DNA of 5,916 bases from Clostridiaceae bacterium. Its GTDB lineage: Bacteria; Bacillota; Clostridia; Acetivibrionales; DTU013. The stretch is from contig JAAZKL010000232.1 in assembly GCA_012799845.1 (NCBI GenBank), forward strand, positions 1 through 5,916, written 5' to 3'. The notes under the pieces were generated by a model. That model ran no database searches. It was not told where the DNA came from and worked only from the letters and a program-made list of their open reading frames with translations. Of this stretch, positions 1 to 5,916 are shown in pieces (position 1 is the stretch's first letter; each line of letters starts with the position of its first letter). A program made the position numbers and the translations under genes.

Positions 1-62
1 ATCTGATTTGATCTGTATGTTCCTCCTGTTTTTACTGCATCCGGTCCGGATTTCTTCCGTCT
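1..62. other. Non-coding edge downstream of spoVR
   Basis: This is the short stretch between the spoVR stop codon and the window edge. It contains a small palindrome, ATCCGG-T-CCGGAT, at 39-51. The one-base centre and the lack of a T-run on the minus strand argue against a rho-independent terminator for spoVR. No gene start is visible. Confidence 0.5.
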
Positions 63-1448
63 TCATGTATTGATCATCACAATTTTCTGCTGCTCATCAC
101 ACATGATCGACCTCTTTTTCCCTTCGACCACAGTATTCAATATTACCTTGCCTTCCCAGAGGTCAACGAAATGCTTCAGCGTCTCATTGGCATACTGCAG
201 GTCCAGTTCTCTCCCGTCGAACATATGCTCCAGCAAAAGAGTATTGTCCTTCTGGTTCCAGTCAACTATCCTGACGACCGGCAAATTCCCGAATCCAACG
301 GAAGACGCGATCGTATTCCTGATTTTCATCCATCCTCTTTCATCGGCTACTTCCGAAACCACGTACTCGCTGCCGTGTTTTTCATATTCGTACAGTTTGA
401 GTTCGACGCACAGTTCCCTGGTGAGATACCTCCTTATAAATGTCTCGTCCCTCTCTATCGATCTGACCTCGAACAGCTTTTCCAAATTGCCGTCATTCTT
501 TTCATAAAGATCCATGAAAATTTTGAAACCAAGAAAATACGGATTTATTCTGCCCTCGTAAGGCCTTATGATCTGGTTGTGCCTTCTGAGAAACTCGAAA
601 TGTAGCTTCTGCGGCAACTCCAGGTTGTTGAGGATCCTGTAATGCCAAAAGCTTGCCCATCCCTCGTTCATAATCTTTGTTTCTATCTGGGGGATGAAGT
701 AGCGCATCTCCTCCCTGACGATATCCAGAATGTCCTTTTGCCACGATTCAAGCCTGCCATATGTGCTGATGAAATACAGCAGGTCCTCTTCAGGTTCCAA
801 TGGGAGCCTCCTCAGGTCCGGTTCATCAGTGTATTTGGGTTTGGGTTCCAGTAACGGAAAATCTCCGGCAGACCCTTTACTCCTGTTTTGGAACCTGCTC
901 CTCAGTTCCTCGGGCGTAAGCTTTTTCGCTCCTATGGTCCTTTCACACTGAAAGCGAAGAGCATGTGCGTCGTCCAGGACTCTCTCGACCTTTCTGTGCC
1001 CGATGCTCGGATCTTTTACATACTCCCGCACCCTTTCGGCATGGTTTTTGAACATCTCGACCGTGTGCCCGGCCCTCGTTCCCGCTTTGAATAGCCTGTT
1101 GCTTTTAAAAAAATCATTGTGGGCGTAAACATGGGCCATGGTCAGGATCTGCAACAGCAGGGAATTGTCCTTCATGAGATACGCGATGCAGGGATTTGAA
1201 TTTATCACAATTTCGTATGGCAATCCCGACAGGTTGTATTTATTAAGCGTCCTTATGCGCTCATAGGCTTTGCCGTAGCTCCAGTGCGGATAGTGGGAAG
1301 GCATGCCGGAATAGGCCTCATAAGATGTCATTTCCTCGTAACTGACAAGCTCAAACTCCTGCTCATAGCAATCGAGCCCTGCTTCTTCCGCAATTTCCTC
1401 TATCCGCCTGCTCCACATCTCCAGTTCATTTATACTGTAATCCGCCAT
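63..1448 (-). CDS. spoVR: SpoVR/YcgB family protein (stage V sporulation protein R homologue)
   Basis: A complete 461-residue protein, close to the usual length of about 470 for Bacillus SpoVR. Family hallmarks are visible in order: GMPSHYPHWSYGK (48-60), the block YEIVINSNPC (78-87), the HVYAHNDFF motif (106-114, with an HxxxH pair H106/H110), and ETKIMNEGWASFWHY (256-270) in the core domain. The C-terminal part (about 360-461) fits the family tail, including a VVRIVDWNQKDNTLLLEH segment (391-408). No signal peptide or membrane segment is seen, so it is predicted cytoplasmic. Bacillus SpoVR is needed for spore cortex formation and E. coli YcgB is a stationary-phase protein; the biochemical activity is unknown. 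The ATG at 1446-1448 is preceded by AGAGGG with a 6-nt spacer, a moderate ribosome binding site. It is the last gene of the prkA-yhbH-spoVR cluster, 228 bp after yhbH. Recognition is secure; the molecular role is not. Confidence 0.95.
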   Translation of the reverse strand: MADYSINELEMWSRRIEEIAEEAGLDCYEQEFELVSYEEMTSYEAYSGMPSHYPHWSYGKAYERIRTLNKYNLSGLPYEIVINSNPCIAYLMKDNSLLLQILTMAHVYAHNDFFKSNRLFKAGTRAGHTVEMFKNHAERVREYVKDPSIGHRKVERVLDDAHALRFQCERTIGAKKLTPEELRSRFQNRSKGSAGDFPLLEPKPKYTDEPDLRRLPLEPEEDLLYFISTYGRLESWQKDILDIVREEMRYFIPQIETKIMNEGWASFWHYRILNNLELPQKLHFEFLRRHNQIIRPYEGRINPYFLGFKIFMDLYEKNDGNLEKLFEVRSIERDETFIRRYLTRELCVELKLYEYEKHGSEYVVSEVADERGWMKIRNTIASSVGFGNLPVVRIVDWNQKDNTLLLEHMFDGRELDLQYANETLKHFVDLWEGKVILNTVVEGKKRSIMCDEQQKIVMINT

Positions 1449-1676
1449 ACCATGCCCTCTGCCGGTTATTTATCAATTTCAGCTATATCAATGTAAGTGT
1501 TGGATCAATTTAGCCTGTTCACTACTTGTCAGCGCAAACCTAAGCAGTGCTGACCCGAAGAGAATAACTTGTCGATAATGCCCTTGGGCTTATTCAGCGC
1601 CGGTCAGTATAATCCCGTACATTGTTGATCTGCCAGGCATCCTCAGCGTTGTCAGCTTATGCATATATGCTTCAAA
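1449..1676. other. 228-bp intergenic region between yhbH and spoVR
   Basis: This gap is long for an operon whose other junction is 70 bp. The only structure found is an imperfectly supported hairpin: GTCAGC (1528-1533) and GCTGAC (1549-1554) around a 15-nt loop, with no T-run. GCTGA-type words recur across the gap. No convincing -35/-10 pair for spoVR could be picked out, and no terminator is obvious. A 24-codon open frame on the minus strand lacks a ribosome binding site and is not called. Confidence 0.5.
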
Positions 1677-2888
1677 TCATTCCTTATCACCGTCTTTTGC
1701 CAGCAGCCTTTTTAGTCCTGTAATAATGTCATCCTTTCTTGACATCGTTACTATTACAAAGTTGTCTGCCTTGATATTGCTTATAAATTCCGACTTCACC
1801 GTACTACCGGCAAAATAATACCCCGGTACGATCTCGCCATATCCGAACAGGTTGCATTTCTCACACAGCTTTTGGGCATACTCGACGGCCCTTTCATTAT
1901 CTTCTATCCAGTTGTCCCCGTCACTGCAGTGGAAAGCGTATATGTTCCAGTTGGCCGGGTTGTAGTGCTGCTCTATCACTTCAAGTGCTTTCTCGTAGCC
2001 GCTGCTGATATAGGTGCCGCCAGACTCGCCCCTGTGGAAAAATTCGAGTTCGCTGACCACCTTCGCTGTGGTGGTGTGTGCGATAAATACCACCTCGACA
2101 TTCGAATACTTGTGCCTGAGAAACTGGTACAGCAGGAAATAGAAGCTGCGCGCCATGTATTTTTTGGTCTGGTCCATGGATCCCGAGACATCCATGATAC
2201 ATATCACGACCGCGTTAAAGTCCTTTTTCCTTATTTCGCGAAGCCTTCTGTAGCGGAGGTCCTCCTCGGCAAATGCAAACCTGCCGACCGTGTCGTCCTT
2301 ATCTGATATGTTTGTTACGGCTTCTACGCCAATTTCCCTCCTGATTTCCGACAGGCTTCTCTTATAAGACTGTTTTCTTTTGATCTTCTCGACAACCGAC
2401 CTCCTTTTCGCCAGCCTCGGCGGAATGCCTTTTTTTTGATACCCCAGTTTCCTGTACCCTTTGACGGACTCGAACCGGGAGAGCTTCTTCCGGTCCAGGT
2501 CCGGCAGGTTCAGGTCGTCGAACAAATAGCCCACAAGCTCTTCTATGGTGATCTCGGTTTCGTATATATCCTCTCCTTCGATGTTGCCCGCGCCTCCGTG
2601 TCCGTAGATGCTCCCGTCAGAATCATCCCCGATAACATCGCCGCGTTTCTCATCTCCATCACCGGTCGCCGCGCCCTTCCTGTTGCCGCCGTATACAAAA
2701 CTGTATTCTTTTATGCCTTTCACCGGCACCTTGATTTTCTTATTACCGCTTTGGCCGATAATGCTTTCTTCCGATATTATGTTGCCTAAATTTCTCTTTA
2801 TCGATTCTTCCACCAGTTCCTTATGCCTGCGCCTGTCTTCAGAAGAGCGTTCTCTTCCGCAAGGGTCATACTCCCTGAAAATCGCCAT
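1677..2888 (-). CDS. yhbH: YhbH/YeaH family VWA-domain protein (DUF444)
   Basis: A 403-residue DUF444 protein starting at the ATG at 2886-2888. The N-terminal region (1-45) is charged and matches the family opening (DRRRHKELVEESIKRNL at 18-34). A glycine/aspartate-rich linker (about 67-105) and a basic stretch (144-185) follow, then a VWA-like domain. Its metal-ion-dependent adhesion site looks complete: DVSGSM (D233, S235, S237), T292 in GGTYISS, and D323 in CSDGDN. The protein is soluble, with no signal or membrane segment. In Bacillus YhbH is a sigma-E-dependent sporulation protein; E. coli YeaH is co-induced with the kinase YeaG in starvation. The gene sits 70 bp after prkA, consistent with an operon and a partnership with PrkA (inferred). 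The open frame extends 38 codons upstream into prkA, but those codons do not resemble the family and lack a ribosome binding site. The ATG chosen has GAGG 8 nt upstream. Confidence 0.93.
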   Translation of the reverse strand: MAIFREYDPCGRERSSEDRRRHKELVEESIKRNLGNIISEESIIGQSGNKKIKVPVKGIKEYSFVYGGNRKGAATGDGDEKRGDVIGDDSDGSIYGHGGAGNIEGEDIYETEITIEELVGYLFDDLNLPDLDRKKLSRFESVKGYRKLGYQKKGIPPRLAKRRSVVEKIKRKQSYKRSLSEIRREIGVEAVTNISDKDDTVGRFAFAEEDLRYRRLREIRKKDFNAVVICIMDVSGSMDQTKKYMARSFYFLLYQFLRHKYSNVEVVFIAHTTTAKVVSELEFFHRGESGGTYISSGYEKALEVIEQHYNPANWNIYAFHCSDGDNWIEDNERAVEYAQKLCEKCNLFGYGEIVPGYYFAGSTVKSEFISNIKADNFVIVTMSRKDDIITGLKRLLAKDGDKE

Positions 2889-2896
2889 ACTTTCAT

Positions 2897-2900
2897 CCTC
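2897..2900 (-). promoter_or_regulatory. Ribosome binding site deciding the yhbH start
   Basis: On the minus strand GAGG (within ATGAGGATG) stands 8 nt before the ATG at 2886-2888. The two alternative upstream ATGs, at 3000-3002 and 2925-2927, have no comparable purine-rich site. This favours the 403-residue protein. Confidence 0.7.
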
Positions 2901-2958
2901 ATATGATAAAATGATCGTAGCCTTCATAGTACCAGTCTGATTTGGAGTTTTCCTGATT

Positions 2959-4884
2959 TCAGTCCTTCCAGAGGTTGTTTGCGCTATATTTGAGCACAAC
3001 ATTGCAGCAATGGTCGCAGTATCCGTTTCGCTTCATTTCTGTGACCATCGTGTTATACTTCCTGCTCTGTTCCTCATCCCTTACCTTGGCTTTCGTTATG
3101 ATCCTGCTGAGCTCCTTGACCGATGTTGTGAGCTTCTTCTCAATTGCCTCCCTGAGCGGTTCATAACTGCAGTAATTCAGCTTCCCTCCATTCCGCATCA
3201 CAAAAAACATGTATGCGGTCACATCTGCGCGGAATCCCTTTGCAGACGCTTCAGTAATGCCTATCTGTTCCTCTATGGATCGCATGAACTTCTCGTCGGG
3301 TTCAAGTTCTTCACCGGTATTCGGATCCCTTATCCTGGTCTTGTTTACATAAGCTTCTGCATGATCCAGGTAATTGTTGAACAGGCTTTCCGCCTGTTCC
3401 CTGTATCCATAGATAAATGCCTTTGTTATCTCCTTTTCAAGGATCTTGTTTAACTCTTTCTTAATCGGATCCTGAATAAATCTCACGTACTTGTTTTTTT
3501 CCTCATCACTGATCGACAGTTCCTTTACCGATTTGATCAACGTTTCCATGACCGATATGGGATTGATGCAGTCAAACTCGGATTCTGACAAAGCCATATC
3601 CAGCGCTTTCATGATAAACCTGGTGGAAATGCCGGTCATTCCTTCACGGGATGCCTCTTCCTTCAGTTCCATTATGTCTATCTTGCGTGTCATGCCTTTC
3701 TCGACGATTTCCTCGCCGTTGTACATTTTGAGCTTTGTCATGAGATCGACCTTTGAAGACGGGGCAAGCCTCGTCATTATGGCAAACATTGACGCGACCT
3801 CGATGGTATGAGGCGCTATATGCGCCTTGAACATGCTCTTTTTCAGAATTTTCTCGTATATTTTGATCTCTTCATTCAGTTCGAGGCAGTATGGAATTTC
3901 TATCTTCACTATCCTGTCGAGGATCGCCTCATTTGTGTGATCGGATTTGAACTTGTTCCATTCGGCCTCGTTCGAGTGGGCGAGTATCACACCATCGAAG
4001 TAGATCATCGGGCCTTTCCCTGGCGAAGGTATGTACTTCTCCTGCGTTGCGGTGATCATTGCGTGCAGGTACTCCGTTTCATTCTTGAAAACCTCTATAA
4101 ATTCGACAACGCCCCTGTTGCCGACATTGAACGCCCCGTTCAGGGACAGGACCCGGGGATCATCCTCCGGATAGAGGTCAATTTTGGAAATGTCGACACT
4201 TCCGATCAGCACGCTCGTATCCTGGTTGTTCGGGTCTACCGGCGGCACCACTCCGATGCCCTTTCTCGCACTGATCGAAAACCCGGTTTTTATCACGGGA
4301 AAACCCTCATACCTCCCGTCGTACTCATTTTTCAGCCGGTACCGACAAACCGGGCAGAGATCCCCTTCTATTTTCACATTCAGGATCTCCTCAAATCTGC
4401 TTCTCAGATGATATGGCACCAGGTGCAGCGGCTCCTCCTGCATAGGGCATCCCTTAAGCACATATATCTCCTGACTGGCCTCCAGCGCCCTCTTAATCTC
4501 TTCCATAATCGAGGACTTTCCCGATCCCACCGGTCCGACAAGATACAGGACCTGCCTCGACTCTTCACCAGCCATAGCCGCGGAATGGAAATACCTCACT
4601 ATCTTCATGATGGTTTTGTCGATACCGTAAAAGTTCCCGAAAAACTTGTATTTCCTTATCACATCATTGCCGTAAATCCTTCTCAGCCTCGGGTGCTCAT
4701 CTGTTTTAACCACTTCTACACCTGCTTTTTGGATCAGGTTGTAGATCCTTTGATGTGCAAGCATGGCAACTTCAGGATTTTCCCTGACAACCTCCAAATA
4801 ATCGAGAAACGTCCCCTCAAATCTCTCCCTGACTCTCTCCTGCCTGTCTTTTTCTATAATCACGGAAATGTCGCCTTCGAACAT
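2959..4884 (-). CDS. prkA: PrkA family serine protein kinase / AAA+ ATPase (YeaG homologue)
   Basis: A 641-residue protein (Bacillus PrkA is about 630). The N-terminal family block is FEGTFLDYLEVVRENPEVAMLAH (22-44). It is followed by an AAA+ ATPase domain with Walker A GPVGSGKS (117-124) and the family signature KGCPMQEEPLHLVP (144-157). A Walker B-like GVVEFIEVFKN (258-268) and a sensor-like ILAHSNEAEW (300-309) complete it. The C-terminal part (about 390-641) corresponds to the PrkA kinase-like domain. CPVC (177-180) and a terminal CDHCC (623-627) are possible metal-binding cysteines. PrkA/YeaG proteins are described as serine kinases acting in sporulation or starvation responses; an ATP-dependent protease activity has also been proposed for the Bacillus protein, so the exact activity is open. 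It is cytoplasmic and first in the cluster. The open frame runs back to 4992, but the ATG at 4882-4884 has a near-ideal ribosome binding site and matches family N-termini, while the longer version would overlap the candidate promoter. Confidence 0.95.
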   Translation of the reverse strand: MFEGDISVIIEKDRQERVRERFEGTFLDYLEVVRENPEVAMLAHQRIYNLIQKAGVEVVKTDEHPRLRRIYGNDVIRKYKFFGNFYGIDKTIMKIVRYFHSAAMAGEESRQVLYLVGPVGSGKSSIMEEIKRALEASQEIYVLKGCPMQEEPLHLVPYHLRSRFEEILNVKIEGDLCPVCRYRLKNEYDGRYEGFPVIKTGFSISARKGIGVVPPVDPNNQDTSVLIGSVDISKIDLYPEDDPRVLSLNGAFNVGNRGVVEFIEVFKNETEYLHAMITATQEKYIPSPGKGPMIYFDGVILAHSNEAEWNKFKSDHTNEAILDRIVKIEIPYCLELNEEIKIYEKILKKSMFKAHIAPHTIEVASMFAIMTRLAPSSKVDLMTKLKMYNGEEIVEKGMTRKIDIMELKEEASREGMTGISTRFIMKALDMALSESEFDCINPISVMETLIKSVKELSISDEEKNKYVRFIQDPIKKELNKILEKEITKAFIYGYREQAESLFNNYLDHAEAYVNKTRIRDPNTGEELEPDEKFMRSIEEQIGITEASAKGFRADVTAYMFFVMRNGGKLNYCSYEPLREAIEKKLTTSVKELSRIITKAKVRDEEQSRKYNTMVTEMKRNGYCDHCCNVVLKYSANNLWKD

Positions 4885-4892
4885 CACGCCTG

Positions 4893-4899
4893 CCTCCTT
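4893..4899 (-). promoter_or_regulatory. Strong Shine-Dalgarno sequence deciding the prkA start
   Basis: AAGGAGG on the minus strand lies 8 nt before the ATG at 4882-4884. It decides between this start and the ATG 36 codons upstream (4990-4992), which has no such site. Confidence 0.85.
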
Positions 4900-4972
4900 C
4901 TCCCGCAAAAAGCATCGGAACTGGTATCCACCGACCCAACCCTGGTCTGCCTCCGGCATTTGCCACATTCTA

Positions 4973-5001
4973 ATTATATTAGCGCTTCGCACCTAAAATA
5001 C
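4973..5001 (-). promoter_or_regulatory. Candidate promoter of the prkA cluster, sigma-E-like
   Basis: On the minus strand GTATTTT (4995-5001) is followed after 14 bp by AATATAAT (4973-4980). The 14-bp spacing and the -10 element (6 of 8 matches to CATACAAT as I recall the sigma-E consensus) fit a sigma-E-type promoter. That agrees with the known sigma-E control of Bacillus prkA. The same -10 contains TATAAT, so a housekeeping promoter is an alternative, but no good TTGACA is found at 17 bp. The implied leader is about 80 nt. The -35 end lies next to the left repeat array. Confidence 0.4.
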
Positions 5002-5004
5002 CAC

Positions 5005-5141
5005 GGGGACTACCATGAGGACCGGGGACAGTTCTGCGAAAGTTGGCTGGGGGACAGTTCTGCAAAAGTTGGCAGGGGGACAGTTCTGCAGAAGTTGACT
5101 CTGGGGGACAGTTCTTCAGAAACCAGGTTGGGGACAGTTCT
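5005..5141 (+). repeat. Left array: five direct GGGGACAGTTCT units
   Basis: Exact copies of GGGGACAGTTCT occur at 5024-5035, 5050-5061, 5076-5087, 5104-5115 and 5130-5141, with start-to-start spacing of 26, 26, 28 and 26 bp. The first three are followed by a variable GC(A/G)(A/G)AAGTTG module, and the last two by diverged sequence. A lone GGGGAC at 5005-5010 may be a decayed sixth unit. There is no room for unique spacers, so this is not CRISPR. The word resembles REP-like repeats that I recall as common between genes in clostridial genomes, often near IS200-like REP-associated transposases; that link is inference and no transposase is in the window. Confidence 0.85.
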
Positions 5142-5210
5142 TCACAATCTGCTGATAGAAACCTTATTGAGTGAGGGGTTAATATTTTACTGCAAATTTT
5201 AGTTAGTCCT

Positions 5211-5240
5211 GTTTGTTCAGGAGATGTTTGTTCAGGAGAT
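5211..5240. repeat. 15-bp perfect tandem duplication
   Basis: The 15-mer GTTTGTTCAGGAGAT occurs twice head to tail, at 5211-5225 and 5226-5240, without mismatch. It looks like a recent slippage duplication in the spacer between the arrays. Confidence 0.9.
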
Positions 5241-5266
5241 GCCTTTCATAATCTCCACCATATTAG

Positions 5267-5304
5267 AAAGAAGATATGTTCCCGAGCTAAAAAAGAAGAT
5301 ATGT
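5267..5304. repeat. 13-bp direct repeat with 25-bp period
   Basis: AAAGAAGATATGT occurs at 5267-5279 and 5292-5304, each followed by a C-rich stretch. The 25-bp period is close to the 26-27 bp period of the flanking arrays, so these may be diverged or alternative units of the same repeat system. Confidence 0.8.
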
Positions 5305-5312
5305 CCTCCAGC

Positions 5313-5522
5313 ATTGAAAGTTGAGAACCGTCCCCTTCCGTGAAAAGTTGAGAACTGTCCCCCTCTGTGAAAAGTTGAGAACCGTCCCCCTCTGTGGAAA
5401 GTTGAGAACTGTCCCCATCATTGAAAGTTGAGAACCGTCCCCCTCTGTGAAAAGTTGAGAACTGTCCCCATCATTGAAAGTTGAGAACCGTCCCCCTCTG
5501 TGAAAAGTTGAGAACTGTCCCC
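5313..5522 (-). repeat. Right array: eight inverted units, alternating C/T variants
   Basis: Read on the plus strand, the unit is a (T)GAAAGTTG module followed by AGAACYGTCCCC. Cores begin at 5324, 5351, 5378, 5405, 5431, 5458, 5484 and 5511, a period of 26-27 bp. On the minus strand they read GGGGACRGTTCT, opposite to the left array. The variable base alternates strictly C,T,C,T,C,T,C,T. A 53-bp dimer is duplicated exactly at 5417-5469 and 5470-5522, showing growth by dimer duplication. The array ends a few bases from the trpB terminator. Confidence 0.92.
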
Positions 5523-5534
5523 TGCCCCGGCAGC

Positions 5535-5571
5535 AAAAAAGCTGCCGGTCAGTTTTGCTGACGGCAGCTTT
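5535..5571 (-). terminator. Rho-independent terminator of the trpB-like gene
   Basis: On the minus strand AAAGCTGCCGTCAG pairs with CTGACCGGCAGCTTT (one bulged C) around a CAAAA loop, and the stem runs into six T. It begins 15 bp after the trpB stop codon. Just beyond the T-run, GCTGCCGG (5527-5534 complement) can also pair perfectly with the descending arm (5541-5548), giving an alternative 8-bp hairpin with the T-run as its loop. Confidence 0.9.
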
Positions 5572-5586
5572 GGGTTTAATTTGTGG

Positions 5587-5916
5587 TTATTCTATTGTCG
5601 GCAACTGGGCTATACTCTTTTCGACGTTTTCCTTTGAATATTCAACGTCTTTCATGTTGCCGCTGAAGTAGTAATCGTATGATGTCATGTCGAAATACCC
5701 GTTGCCGCTCAGATTGAACAGGATGACCTTCTGCTCGCCTGCTTCTTTTGCTTTGACAGCCTCGTCTATGGCTGCGCGTATGGCATGTGAAGATTCAGGA
5801 GCAGGGATTATCCCCTCAGCCCTGGCAAACATGACCGCTGCATCGAATACGGTTTTCTGTCCATAGGAGGTGGCTTCGATGATACCGTCTGCATAAAGCT
5901 GGCTGACAATGCCAGA
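5587..5916 (-). CDS. trpB: TrpB-like PLP-dependent enzyme, C-terminal part (partial)
   Basis: The C-terminal 109 codons of a gene that begins beyond the right edge; the frame is open to base 5916 and stops with TAA at 5587-5589. Within the fragment, a SYGQKTVFDAAVMFARAEGI segment (17-36) leads to PAPESSHA (38-45). The glycine loop SGNGYFD (70-76) probably contacts the ring end of the PLP cofactor. The tail with YFSG (83-86) is typical of the TrpB2/TrpB-related group (full length about 450), not of classical TrpB, which has SGRGDKD. The family makes tryptophan from indole and serine, or has related beta-replacement activity; without the lysine-bearing N-terminal part the activity cannot be checked. 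The protein is cytoplasmic. A terminator directly follows, so it is not co-transcribed with prkA unless there is read-through. Confidence 0.9.
   Translation of the reverse strand, partial: SGIVSQLYADGIIEATSYGQKTVFDAAVMFARAEGIIPAPESSHAIRAAIDEAVKAKEAGEQKVILFNLSGNGYFDMTSYDYYFSGNMKDVEYSKENVEKSIAQLPTIE

Larger units (their letters stand above)
5142..5312. other. AT-richer spacer between the two inverted repeat arrays
   Basis: About 170 bp without a supported gene. It separates arrays that carry the GGGGAC word in opposite orientations. It contains two short direct repeats of its own, listed separately, and no convincing promoter, terminator or RNA gene. Confidence 0.6.

Noticed and set aside
22..27. 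AGGAGG on the minus strand, suggesting another gene after spoVR
   Set aside because: No ATG, GTG or TTG follows within the window at usable spacing; any start would be about 20 nt or more away.
502..744. 80-codon minus-strand open frame inside spoVR
   Set aside because: It is out of frame with the well-supported spoVR and resembles no family.
1590..1664. 24-codon open frame in the yhbH-spoVR gap
   Set aside because: There is no ribosome binding site and no recognisable sequence; the length is expected by chance.
2889..3002. N-terminal extension of YhbH overlapping the end of prkA
   Set aside because: The extra residues are not family-like and neither upstream ATG has a Shine-Dalgarno sequence.
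4885..4992. N-terminal extension of PrkA from the ATG at 4990-4992
   Set aside because: It lacks a ribosome binding site, does not resemble PrkA N-termini and overlaps the candidate promoter; the ATG at 4882-4884 has AAGGAGG at ideal spacing.
3808..5202. 464-codon plus-strand open frame
   Set aside because: It lies antisense to prkA and runs on into the left repeat array. It shows no recognisable domain, while the opposite strand encodes a clear PrkA protein.
5313..5522. CRISPR array
   Set aside because: The 26-27 bp period leaves no unique spacers; the sequences between cores are themselves repeated, and no cas gene is present.
5005..5522. Iteron-type replication origin
   Set aside because: There are no DnaA boxes, no rep gene and no suitable AT-rich unwinding element; the repeats flank ordinary chromosomal genes.

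Overview
All genes in this window lie on the minus strand. The core is a three-gene cluster transcribed right to left: prkA (AAA+ serine kinase/ATPase-like), yhbH (DUF444 VWA-domain protein) and spoVR (SpoVR/YcgB family). The last 109 codons of a TrpB-like PLP enzyme enter from the right edge. The prkA-yhbH-spoVR trio is a known conserved association: in Bacillus the homologues belong to the sporulation sigma-E programme, and in enterobacteria yeaG-yeaH-ycgB is a starvation/stationary-phase set. Strong AAGGAGG-type ribosome binding sites, the YhbH/SpoVR subtypes and a sigma-E-like promoter suggest a Firmicute, probably a spore-forming clostridial lineage of intermediate GC. That assignment is an inference from style, not proof.

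Layout: 1-62 is a short edge with no gene. 63-1448 is spoVR. 1449-1676 is a 228-bp gap. 1677-2888 is yhbH. A 70-bp gap separates it from prkA at 2959-4884. The starts of prkA and yhbH were moved downstream of the longest open frames because a good Shine-Dalgarno sequence and family alignment support the internal ATGs. A candidate promoter for the cluster lies at 4973-5001.

5002-5586 is non-coding and repeat-rich. It holds a left array of five GGGGACAGTTCT units on the plus strand. A central spacer follows, with its own short tandem duplications. A right array then holds eight inverted units (AGAACYGTCCCC) that alternate strictly between C and T at one position. It is followed by the rho-independent terminator of the trpB-like gene. 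The arrays resemble REP-like intergenic repeats rather than CRISPR. Their modular build is the most unusual thing here.

Function: PrkA is the ATP-driven member, YhbH a metal-binding VWA partner, and SpoVR the downstream effector of unknown biochemistry. They are probably expressed together under stress or sporulation, although the 228-bp gap leaves room for separate control of spoVR. The trpB-like gene is a separate transcription unit that ends at its own terminator. No clearly new protein system was found; the genes are recognisable family members.
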